The position numbers and the translations under genes were made by a program. From positions 62,001 through 126,000 of the forward strand of contig NZ_CAJVAS010000005.1 of assembly GCF_910593845.1 (NCBI RefSeq): a DNA stretch of 64,000 bases, in the 5' to 3' direction. Of the stretch, positions 43,451-50,577 are shown piece by piece. Numbering within the stretch: the first letter of the stretch is position 1; every line of letters begins with the position of its first letter. The notes below the pieces were generated by a model, which was given only the letters and a program-made list of their open reading frames with translations, did not search any database and was not told where the DNA came from. Source of the stretch: Paenibacillus solanacearum. Lineage in GTDB: Bacteria; Bacillota; Bacilli; Paenibacillales; NBRC-103111.

Positions 43451-44734
43451 TTATACTTTCATCGGTTGATGCATATCTTCGGATTTTTCAATTTGAATGG
43501 TCACGTGCGAGATATGGAACTGCTTCTCCATCTTGGATACCGCCTGCCGTAAAATCGTCTGGCAATCGGCTTCGGATTCGACGAGCAAATGCCCGCTTAA
43601 CGAATCGAGACCGGAGGAGATGGTCCAAATATGCAGGTCATGCACATCGATCACGCCGGGAATTCGCTCCAGCGTCTCGCGCACCTGATTGGCGTCGACA
43701 TGCGGCGGCGCACCTTCCATTAAAATGTTCACGCAATGCTTCACGACGCCGAAGGCTCCGCGCAAAATCAGCAGCGAAACGAGCACGGAAATGATCGGGT
43801 CGGCCCAATACCACGAAAACGCGGTCATCAACAAACCGGCGGCAATCGCCCCGACTGAGCCGAGCGCATCGCCGATAACGTGCAAATACGCGCTGCGCAG
43901 GTTGACGTTGTTCTTCACGTCGCCCTGGCGCATTAACGCCCAGGCGCTGGCTACATTCGCGAGCAGCCCGACCAGGGCGATCGCCATCATCGCTCCGCCC
44001 GCGACTTGCGGCGGGTGCTTCAAGCGCTCGTACGCTTCGTATATAATGACGGCGGCGATAAGCACCAGAGTCACTCCATTGAAGAGAGCGGCTAAGATTT
44101 CGAACCGGTAAAAGCCGTATGTTTTGGCGGCCGATGCCGGTTTGGACGCAAACCGGATCGCAATCAGGCTGAGCAAGAGCGATGCGGTATCGCTGAGCAT
44201 ATGCCCTGAATCGGATAACAGCGCCAGGCTGTTCGTGAACAACCCTCCGAAAAATTCAAGAAACATAATGCCGGACGTAATGATCAGCGCGATCGTCAAC
44301 CCTCGTCTATTCCCTTCCCCGGAGCCGTGGTGATGGCCGTGGTGATGGGAATGACCGTGACCGTGATGATGGCCGTGAGCGTGACCATGATGATGTCCAT
44401 GAGGCTCATGACGGTGGTGATGTCCATGGCTATGGAGATCGCCGGATCGTTCTGCATGCTCGCGCTCTTCCTCATCGTCATGGTCATGGCTGTGTTCGCA
44501 GTTCTGTTCGGATTTGTGTACCGGGAGTTGTTCATCGCCCCCGCTGTTCATCGGCTCGTGCACATGATCGCAGGAAGCGCCATGCGGATGATCGTGATCA
44601 TCATGATGAGGCTGCTTCCCTTGTGACCCGTCTGCGCCTTTATGCTCATTTGCGCCATCGTGATCTTGCCTTAATGCGTGTTCCCGCTCAGGATCATTCG
44701 CCTTACGATTGCGGTCGTGTTCGTTGTTGCTCAT
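43451..44734 (-). CDS. czcD: Cation diffusion facilitator (CzcD-like Zn exporter) with a long His-rich N-terminus
   Basis: A 427-residue CDF transporter that exports Zn2+ and related metals against protons. About 145 N-terminal residues are dominated by His/Asp/Glu (for example HGHHHGHAHGHHHGHGHS), much longer than usual. The membrane part includes the HMLSDTASLLLSL and HVIGDALGSVGA motifs with the Asp/His metal site. The cytoplasmic C-terminal domain carries HDLHIWTISSG. ATG 44734 has TAGGAG 9 bases upstream. Its promoter is overlapped by an ArsR/SmtB-like operator. Confidence 0.93.
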   Translation of the reverse strand: MSNNEHDRNRKANDPEREHALRQDHDGANEHKGADGSQGKQPHHDDHDHPHGASCDHVHEPMNSGGDEQLPVHKSEQNCEHSHDHDDEEEREHAERSGDLHSHGHHHRHEPHGHHHGHAHGHHHGHGHSHHHGHHHGSGEGNRRGLTIALIITSGIMFLEFFGGLFTNSLALLSDSGHMLSDTASLLLSLIAIRFASKPASAAKTYGFYRFEILAALFNGVTLVLIAAVIIYEAYERLKHPPQVAGGAMMAIALVGLLANVASAWALMRQGDVKNNVNLRSAYLHVIGDALGSVGAIAAGLLMTAFSWYWADPIISVLVSLLILRGAFGVVKHCVNILMEGAPPHVDANQVRETLERIPGVIDVHDLHIWTISSGLDSLSGHLLVESEADCQTILRQAVSKMEKQFHISHVTIQIEKSEDMHQPMKV

Positions 44735-44960
44735 TGTTCTCAGCTCCTAACCGATGCTCTGCCTGCTGGGGTGGTCCGTGATTGCAAGGGATGACGCGTT
44801 CACTGTTGGGGACATAAAGGGACCCGCCGCCTTCCTTCCAAAATATATCGCTTATAGCATACTTGCAGCTTATATATAATCGTTCCGTTTCAAAAGCGTT
44901 GACCTCGACCTCTGCTCTCTGAACTCTGTTGCCTTTGAATCGGATCGTGCTTTCAATAAC

Positions 44961-45011
44961 ATATGAATATATGCTCATATATAATTTATGTTATTCCTCA
45001 CCGATTGTCAA
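44961..45011 (-). promoter_or_regulatory. czcD promoter with ArsR/SmtB-type operator
   Basis: Minus strand: TTGACA (45006-45011), 17 bases, TAAATT (44983-44988), then ATATATGAGCATATATTCAT (about 44963-44982). TATGA...TCATA half-sites with a central AT core are typical of CzrA/SmtB zinc repressors. The czcD start is about 230 bases downstream. No repressor gene is adjacent. Confidence 0.8.
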
Positions 45012-45063
45012 CATTAATATCTCCCATACATTGACTTTTCAGGAGCCCTTTTCGCAAACAAAA

Positions 45064-45090
45064 AACCGGCCCCATCAACGGGAACCGGTC
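45064..45090 (-). terminator. Terminator downstream of the SRPBCC gene
   Basis: ACCGGTTCCC and GGGGCCGGT arms are followed by TTTTTTG on the minus strand. The 215 bases between it and the gene end at 45306 hold nothing I recognise. Confidence 0.75.
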
Positions 45091-45305
45091 TATGCTGACT
45101 TACTACTCTGTTGTCGCGGTTTATTGCAGTACATGCCTCCAGCCTGTCCGGTCGCTTACAGTCCGCTCGCAAGCATCCGGCTTACAGCCGCTACGGTGAG
45201 GGCCGTGGGGTTCGACCGACCGCCGCGCAGCACAACGCGCGCCTGGGGATTGACAGACTTCAATAATCGATCATCTCATGGCAGGCGAAGCCGGATCGCT
45301 GCTAA

Positions 45306-45719
45306 TTACCCGCGGGCCGCTTTCTCCAGCACGGATTTCAGGTTATGCAGGTCGCTCTCCACCATTTCGGCATCTCTGTCAAACATATCATCGGTTACGC
45401 CAGGCTGCCGGAATAGCGTAAATACGACCTCGCTGCCGCGGCCATTCGGAATGACGCGAAGCGGAATCATGATTTCCTGTCCCGATTCCAGCGTCACGTA
45501 GTGGTCCAGCACGCCAAATTCGTTTCTTTCCACAAAACGGACTTTTACAAGCCCTTCCGGCGCTTCAACCAGCCACTCGTCCCCCGATTGCCGGAGCGAC
45601 TTGCAAAAGCAGGGCGCCCATTCCGGAAAGTGTACGACAGCCAATATATACTCATATACTTCCTTGGCCGGACATTCAATGCTGACATGCACTATTCGGC
45701 AAGAAACGAATTCCGTCAT
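45306..45719 (-). CDS. SRPBCC (START-like) family protein
   Basis: A 137-residue protein with the SRPBCC fold. The start VHVSIECPAKEVYEYILAVVHFPEWAP is the typical N-terminal strand-helix of this ligand-binding superfamily, and GRGSEVVFTLFRQPG matches the later strands. No catalytic motif identifies a reaction. A GGAG ribosome site precedes ATG 45719. An AraC-type regulator lies 96 bases upstream on the same strand; the gap holds a GCGGTACG/CGTACCGC hairpin, so the two may be linked transcriptionally. Confidence 0.75.
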   Translation of the reverse strand: MTEFVSCRIVHVSIECPAKEVYEYILAVVHFPEWAPCFCKSLRQSGDEWLVEAPEGLVKVRFVERNEFGVLDHYVTLESGQEIMIPLRVIPNGRGSEVVFTLFRQPGVTDDMFDRDAEMVESDLHNLKSVLEKAARG

Positions 45720-45744
45720 CGCTCATCTCTCCTCTTCATTCACA

Positions 45745-45767
45745 GCGGTACGTTATAATCGTACCGC
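45745..45767. repeat. Perfect hairpin between the AraC and SRPBCC genes
   Basis: Eight-base arms GCGGTACG and CGTACCGC flank a 7-base loop, TTATAAT. The loop resembles a -10 box on the plus strand (TTATAAT), so it could be a small operator/promoter or an RNA hairpin. Confidence 0.5.
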
Positions 45768-45815
45768 CAGCCCTGCCTGTCCATCTTGGAAAAAACGGAC
45801 AAACTGAAGGTCCCG

Positions 45816-46655
45816 TCAAGTGGCGCTGGGATGAACCGATGGAAAAACATTCGCGGGAGACAACCCGTAGTAACGGCGAAAGCTGCGATTCAAATGCGAT
45901 TGATCATAGTAGCCGTGCTGCGCTGCGACATCCGCGAAGCGAGACGGGGATACGCGCACGACCTGCTGGAGCATGCACTGAAATTTCACGATGTGCAGAA
46001 GCTCCTTCGGACCAGTGCCGAGCGCCTGCCGGAACATTCTTCTGACGTGCCGTTCGCTATAGCTGAGCTTGTCGGCCAGCGCCGTAACGGAAAGATTCCC
46101 GCGTTCCGCATACATGTATTCCATCCCCGAATACACTGCTGGTTCCAGCATGTCCGCACCATCGGCTGCCGCCAGCAGACCCTTCAATTTGGATTCCACG
46201 ACCGGAATCATGAGGTCCGCCGATCCGCCGGTATATAGCAGCTGCTCCGACCACAGACCGGCCTCTCTTCCCCATGCTTCCTCAAGCCAGACGCGTTCCC
46301 CGGCGAACGAAGAAGCCGGGTGCTTCAATATGCGATGCGCCGTCTCCAAGTAAAAACGGATACCGAATAAAGACCGGTCCCCGGTCAGGCGCATCACCTC
46401 GTACGCAGGCATGAGCCCGGTAATGAAAGCTGTGCGGGAAACGGATGACGGCCGCAAATCAAATATAATATCGAGGCAGCCATCAGGAATCACGCGATGC
46501 TCGATCTCCCGATCCGATGCGCGGATGTTGATCGTCCAGTAACAAGCGACATAAGGCATCAGGCTGCGACTGGGTGAGTATTCCTTATATTTATATTTTG
46601 AATCGATGATGTGCTGCTGTATAACCGGCGGTTGGAGAGGTTGATACGTTCGCAT
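45816..46655 (-). CDS. AraC-family transcriptional regulator
   Basis: A 279-residue regulator. The N-terminal domain (YKEYSPSRSLMPYVACYWTINIR, then RVIPDGCLDIIFDL) is the DUF6597-like sensor found in many AraC proteins. The C-terminal DNA-binding domain has LSVTALADKLSYSERHVRRMFRQALG and DVAAQHGYYDQSHLNRSFRRYYG. I chose ATG 46655 (MRTYQPLQ), preceded by GGGAG; the frame extends to 46703. It lies upstream of the SRPBCC gene, which it may regulate. Confidence 0.85.
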   Translation of the reverse strand: MRTYQPLQPPVIQQHIIDSKYKYKEYSPSRSLMPYVACYWTINIRASDREIEHRVIPDGCLDIIFDLRPSSVSRTAFITGLMPAYEVMRLTGDRSLFGIRFYLETAHRILKHPASSFAGERVWLEEAWGREAGLWSEQLLYTGGSADLMIPVVESKLKGLLAAADGADMLEPAVYSGMEYMYAERGNLSVTALADKLSYSERHVRRMFRQALGTGPKELLHIVKFQCMLQQVVRVSPSRFADVAAQHGYYDQSHLNRSFRRYYGLSPANVFPSVHPSAT

Positions 46656-46977
46656 GCGCTCCCCGCTCCCTTCCTTGATCTGCATTCCAATGGAAAAAAG
46701 CAATCGGCTTTACTCCATAGATCCAGCCCTCCTTATCGTATCAGAAACTTTCTCCTGCGTCCTCCTCAGCTTTATAGCCTCCAGGCCACCAATCCAAGCT
46801 TATAAGCCGTAACATAACGTCGCGTCTGGAACAAAATAAGCCCTTCCGCTACGTTGAACGCTGCCTTTTCAGTCAAAGGAGCAGCATTCGAACGCGGAAG
46901 GACTTTGAGCGAGCTTTCAAACGCGAAGCGACACTTTGGCATGATATGGCGGGCAGTCATGGTTCTCCGAAATCGCG
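46656..46977. other. Intergenic region without a gene
   Basis: Between the AraC gene and the end of the MFS gene, both minus. It includes the upstream part of the AraC frame and about 270 bases with no ORF carrying a ribosome site. No strong promoter, repeat or terminator was recognised. Confidence 0.5.
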
Positions 46978-48297
46978 CTACACCGCATAAACCTTTCTCA
47001 TCCAATACCACGCCGCGAGCGGCGAGCTTCCGATAATAAGCATCAGCCAATGGATCGCCGCCGGCGCCTTTGTGAACGACAGCACCGTGATGAACAGCGC
47101 CGTGCCGAGCAGCCGACCCGCATTGAGCGCGAGCTCCCGCATCACAATGTATTCTTCCCGCCGTTTGGCGCTCTCCTTGTCGCCTCCGATCAGGTCGAAT
47201 ACGGTCGAAGTCATCGGAATGCCGTATAACGGATAGAATAGTGCGGCTCCGATGCCAAATAGAAGCAGCGTCGCAAAATTGACTTTCCAAAAAAACGGCA
47301 AAATGATCAGCACCAGCATCACGACTCCGATCAGCATCGCCACCTTGCGATAACGAGGCTTAAGCAGCCGACCCGCGACCATGAAGCTCAGCAATGCCAC
47401 GGCGGAGGTGATTAGCGCAAAGTTGCCGAGGCTCATCTCGCTGCCGGTATGCACGTAAACGAGCAATCCGATCATGAAGCCGAAGACACCCTCGCGAAAG
47501 CCTTGGGCCATTAAAGCGAGGCCGACCGTACGCCAGGCGGTGTCCTTTTGCCGCAAGCATCTCCACGTCAGCAGCCATTCGTATTCGCCCGCCGTCTTGC
47601 GTTTTTTCAGGAAGAAGCTGACGACGACTCCGATTACAAACACCACAAGCGAAATGGTGAAAATGAACCTGTAGCCGGTAGCTGCAGGCATGCGAACGAT
47701 CAGAAACCCGGAAATCCACGGTGCGATCATGCCTGCGCACGATCCGAGCAATCCGGCCCAGCCGTTGAACCGGTCTCTGCTGTCCGGATCCGTCACCTCG
47801 AAATAGACGACGTTGAATGCCAGCCAGAACAGTCCGGCGGACATGCCCTGCACGACCCCGAGCAGTACAAAGTAATCGACCGCGCGGGCGCCGAACCAGA
47901 GCACAAGCAAATAAAACAATGCGGAAACCGCAACGCCGATACGGAGACAGTTCATCTTATTATGTTCCTTAACCCATTTGCCTGCCAGCCAAAACGTGAT
48001 GGCCATCGTCAAGTGATGCACCAGCGTGAACCAGCCGATCAGCGTGAAATCGCGGCTTGCTTTCCACAAATACACATTGACGAACGTGCCCGACAGCGCA
48101 TTGGCGGCTGCGAACAACCCGTTGACGGCCAGCAGCAGCTTTGATTGCCCTGAGAGCGGTTCGCCTTTGCCCGAACCGGCTTTCCCTCCGGAAGCCTTCG
48201 GCTCTTTGCCGATCTGCTGCCAAGCGTGTCCCCGCGCGCCCGATTCTCCGCGGATGCTAACCGAAGGGAATGTATGATGTTTCGTATCCGAATGCAT
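46978..48297 (-). CDS. MFS transporter
   Basis: A 439-residue major facilitator with about 12 membrane segments and a central charged loop (FLKKRKTAGEYEWLLTWRCL). A soluble N-terminal region of about 45 residues rich in Gly/Lys precedes the first segment. The substrate cannot be read from sequence. Three starts are in frame (48315 GTG, 48309 ATG, 48297 ATG); I prefer 48297, which has GGTGAG upstream. The gene ends 323 bases before the AraC gene and has no clear partner. Confidence 0.82.
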   Translation of the reverse strand: MHSDTKHHTFPSVSIRGESGARGHAWQQIGKEPKASGGKAGSGKGEPLSGQSKLLLAVNGLFAAANALSGTFVNVYLWKASRDFTLIGWFTLVHHLTMAITFWLAGKWVKEHNKMNCLRIGVAVSALFYLLVLWFGARAVDYFVLLGVVQGMSAGLFWLAFNVVYFEVTDPDSRDRFNGWAGLLGSCAGMIAPWISGFLIVRMPAATGYRFIFTISLVVFVIGVVVSFFLKKRKTAGEYEWLLTWRCLRQKDTAWRTVGLALMAQGFREGVFGFMIGLLVYVHTGSEMSLGNFALITSAVALLSFMVAGRLLKPRYRKVAMLIGVVMLVLIILPFFWKVNFATLLLFGIGAALFYPLYGIPMTSTVFDLIGGDKESAKRREEYIVMRELALNAGRLLGTALFITVLSFTKAPAAIHWLMLIIGSSPLAAWYWMRKVYAV

Positions 48298-48437
48298 GCT
48301 CTCACCCATATCCACGTAATGTCTTAGTTAACCTTCCCCGTTCGGTGAAAAACATGACAAGCAACCAATATTCTCCTATGCTCCCTTCGCTCCTGCCCGA
48401 TTCCCCCCGCCGCTTGAAGCGCAGGGACATGCAGCTT

Positions 48438-48468
48438 GAAAAAAAAGAAACCGCCGCAGCGGTTTCTT
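48438..48468 (-). terminator. Terminator of the zinc-ribbon gene
   Basis: Minus-strand AAGAAACCGC and GCGGTTTCTT with a TGCG-type loop, followed by eight T. A strong intrinsic terminator. Confidence 0.9.
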
Positions 48469-48485
48469 AATCAATATGATCCAGT

Positions 48486-48971
48486 TCATGAAGGCTTAAC
48501 CTGCTTCAACCGTTCGATCATCGCGAGCCGATCCGGTTCGGATAGCTGCCGTTCGATGTAAAAACAAGAAGGACACACATATACCTGCGCCTTGAATGAA
48601 GCGGCGAGCAGCGGTTCTTTCACCATCTCGTGCACATAAGGCACGAACGAAGCATCGGCATTTTGCGTCCCGGCGAGCAGCATAAAGCTGCGGCATGACG
48701 GACATTCCGGCGCTTCCTCCTGATGATCCAGAACATGCTGAACGGCCTCTTCGTACTCGTCCATGAGATCGATCTCATCGTCCTCGTACTCTTCATCGTC
48801 GTCGTCGTCAAACGCAATCGCTTGATCCGGGTCCGTCACCGTCAAATTAATGCTGCGGTAATCGCCCAGATCGTTGAAGCAATGCGGACACGCTTCCTCG
48901 GGTCCGATCTCCGGGTCCCATACAATTTCCGTTTGACACCAAGGGCATAATTGTTCGTCGTTTTTCGGCAT
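48486..48971 (-). CDS. Zinc-ribbon hypothetical protein
   Basis: A 161-residue soluble protein. Two CPxC pairs near the N-terminus (CPWC at residues 9-12, CPHC at 28-31) and two more in the second half (CPSC, CPSCFYIE) form two likely zinc ribbons. Between them is an acidic run (DDDDDEEYEDDEIDL). No family was recognised, but double CPxC ribbons suggest protein or nucleic-acid binding. ATG 48971 starts the MPKNDEQLCP sequence. It ends in a strong terminator. Confidence 0.72.
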   Translation of the reverse strand: MPKNDEQLCPWCQTEIVWDPEIGPEEACPHCFNDLGDYRSINLTVTDPDQAIAFDDDDDEEYEDDEIDLMDEYEEAVQHVLDHQEEAPECPSCRSFMLLAGTQNADASFVPYVHEMVKEPLLAASFKAQVYVCPSCFYIERQLSEPDRLAMIERLKQVKPS

Positions 48972-49023
48972 ACGTCATTTCCTCCCCGTAAGCAGCCGGT
49001 CCGCCTGTCGGACGAACCCCGTC

Positions 49024-49107
49024 TCACGCATAATTAATAAAATAGTAAACGCCTACGCCGATAAACACAAGCGCAAGCGCCAACAAGGTGCCCCATAAAT
49101 ACTTCAA
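49024..49107 (-). CDS. Putative 27-residue single-pass membrane peptide
   Basis: A short frame too small for ordinary ORF lists. TTG 49107 lies 5 bases after GGAGGGG. The encoded peptide starts MKYLWGTLLALALVFIGVG and is almost entirely one hydrophobic segment, ending in a short polar tail. It sits between the DUF350 gene and the zinc-ribbon gene on the same strand. Such small hydrophobic proteins are common in spore formers, but expression is untested. Confidence 0.5.
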   Translation of the reverse strand: MKYLWGTLLALALVFIGVGVYYFINYA

Positions 49108-49160
49108 GGACGCCCCTCCTCCAATCTGCGGGTGAAACGCGTTATTCGCGGGGAAGACGA

Positions 49161-49583
49161 TCAGGTGACGCTAGCGCCCACTACGTAAGACAGCGAAATC
49201 GAAATCATCATGGAAATCAAGCCTACGGCGCGGTTATCGTTCTTGATCTGCTCGTCAATTTTGAAATATGGCGTTAAAAATTCGAATATAAAATAAGCGA
49301 CAAGCAATAATACAAAGCCATACCCCGCCCAGATGAGCGCATGAAGAATGGAGTCGTTATTCAATATGGCAAACCGGAACAAGTTGCATATCCCGAATAT
49401 TTTGCCCCCTGTCGCCATCGCGACTGCGACGTTGCCATTCTTGATCTCATCCCAATCCTTGTACTTCGTGACAAGCTCGAATATGGCCAAAAAGACAATC
49501 AGCGCCAATACCGCCACGGAAAAAAAAGCTAACGTCTCCACATAAGGATTCGTCATCAACCGGTCCACCTCTTCATTCATCAT
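49161..49583 (-). CDS. DUF350 membrane protein (YjfL-like)
   Basis: A 140-residue protein with four membrane segments. The conserved block NGNVAVAMATGGKIFGICNLFRF and the closing NRAVGLISMMISISLSYVVGA are typical of DUF350, often found with PspA or SPFH/flotillin genes. Here it lies directly downstream of pspA, which supports a shared membrane-stress role. Starts at 49583 (ATG ATG AAT) and 49556 (ATG with GAGGTGG) are both possible; the first matches the family's MNE-type start. Exact function unknown. Confidence 0.82.
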   Translation of the reverse strand: MMNEEVDRLMTNPYVETLAFFSVAVLALIVFLAIFELVTKYKDWDEIKNGNVAVAMATGGKIFGICNLFRFAILNNDSILHALIWAGYGFVLLLVAYFIFEFLTPYFKIDEQIKNDNRAVGLISMMISISLSYVVGASVT

Positions 49584-49648
49584 TTGCTGTATTCGCCCCC
49601 TGCCTTTCGCCCGAAGGTGCAGAAAGTGATGTTTACCCAACATCCGAA

Positions 49649-49675
49649 GAGACTGAAGGGTGCCCCTTCAGTCTC
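49649..49675 (-). terminator. Hairpin after pspA
   Basis: GAGACTGAAGGGG and CCCCTTCAGTCTC form a near-perfect stem. The following T run is weak, so some readthrough into DUF350 is likely. Confidence 0.6.
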
Positions 49676-49688
49676 CTATACCGCTCGA

Positions 49689-50369
49689 TTATTCTGCTTG
49701 CTTCTTCGCGGCCAGCTTCGCACGCAGCGCCGCCAATTCATCGTCGACTCCGCTGCTCTTGTCAAGCGCGTTCAGCTCGTCATCCAGATCTTTGCCTTTG
49801 GAGCGGAGCTCGTTGCTGGCTTCCGCTTCGGCTTCCAGCTGCAGCACCTTCTCGCTCATGCGGTCGAAGCCTTTGGCCGCGTTGTCCGTTCCGAAGCCGG
49901 ACATTGCCTGATTGATCTGCTTTTGCGCCTTCGCCGCTTCCGCACGGGCGACGAGCAGGTCTTTCTTGTTCTTCAGCTTGCTGAATTCGTCTTTCATCTC
50001 GGACAACTGATTGCGGAGACGGTCGGCGTTGACCTTGGCCGTTTCGTACTGCTTCTGCATCTCGTCGTATTTCAGCTGGTGCTCCTTCTTGTCCTGCAGC
50101 GCACGGCGAGCCAAGTCTTCGTTGCCCGCTTCCAGCGCCTTGAGCGCCTGCTCTTCACGCTTCTGCACCATTTCGCCGGCTTCTTCGTATTGCTGCTTGA
50201 ATTTCTTCTCGATCGCGATTTGCTTCGCGACGGCCACTTCGGCCTCTCGAATATCTTCTTCCATGTCGCGAAGGAATTGGTTCAGCATTTTTACCGGGTC
50301 TTCCGCTTTATCGAGCAAGTCGTTAATCGAAGCCATCGTCAAGTCACGCAGTCTTTTAAAAATCCCCAT
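49689..50369 (-). CDS. pspA: PspA/IM30 family membrane-stress protein
   Basis: A 226-residue, almost wholly coiled-coil protein of the PspA/Vipp1 (IM30) family, which binds damaged membranes and forms ESCRT-III-like assemblies. The start MGIFKRLRDLTMASINDLLD is the amphipathic membrane-binding helix. ATG 50369 follows GGGAGG by 9 bases. Upstream is a sigma-W-type promoter, as for pspA in B. subtilis. The DUF350 gene follows after a hairpin and probably shares the transcript partly. Confidence 0.92.
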   Translation of the reverse strand: MGIFKRLRDLTMASINDLLDKAEDPVKMLNQFLRDMEEDIREAEVAVAKQIAIEKKFKQQYEEAGEMVQKREEQALKALEAGNEDLARRALQDKKEHQLKYDEMQKQYETAKVNADRLRNQLSEMKDEFSKLKNKKDLLVARAEAAKAQKQINQAMSGFGTDNAAKGFDRMSEKVLQLEAEAEASNELRSKGKDLDDELNALDKSSGVDDELAALRAKLAAKKQAE

Positions 50370-50423
50370 GAGTTAAATCCTCCCGTATTGAATATTTATT
50401 CGTTCTGCTGCCAGCAGGCTTTG

Positions 50424-50437
50424 AAACATCGATGTTT
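50424..50437. repeat. 14-base palindrome in the pspA leader
   Basis: AAACATCGATGTTT is a perfect palindrome located about 13 bases downstream of the sigma-W -10 element. It could be a repressor site or a leader hairpin. Confidence 0.5.
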
Positions 50438-50449
50438 ATACTTTTTATA

Positions 50450-50476
50450 TACGGAACTCCCCGTTCTCCCGTTTCA
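50450..50476 (-). promoter_or_regulatory. Sigma-W-type ECF promoter for pspA
   Basis: On the minus strand TGAAAC, a 17-base spacer and CGTA match the sigma-W consensus (AAC ... CGTA). B. subtilis pspA is also sigma-W controlled, so the match is meaningful by position and target. The start codon is about 80 bases downstream. Confidence 0.8.
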
Positions 50477-50577
50477 AGAATAGGAAAAAAACTTATATGC
50501 ACCGTGCCGGCCGCTAAGTCCGGCACTGTAAATGTATTCGCGATCTCCCGGCTCAATTCCTCTTGGAGCGGCGCGAT

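Noticed and set aside
44296..44626. His/Met-rich small frames on both strands near czcD
   Set aside because: They are shadows of the His-rich N-terminal codons of czcD.
44703..44978. 91-codon frame upstream of czcD
   Set aside because: Its start lies inside the promoter/operator, it overlaps the czcD start and shows no known domain.
46772..47290. 172-codon minus frame at the MFS gene end
   Set aside because: It overlaps the MFS gene in another frame and lacks a ribosome site.
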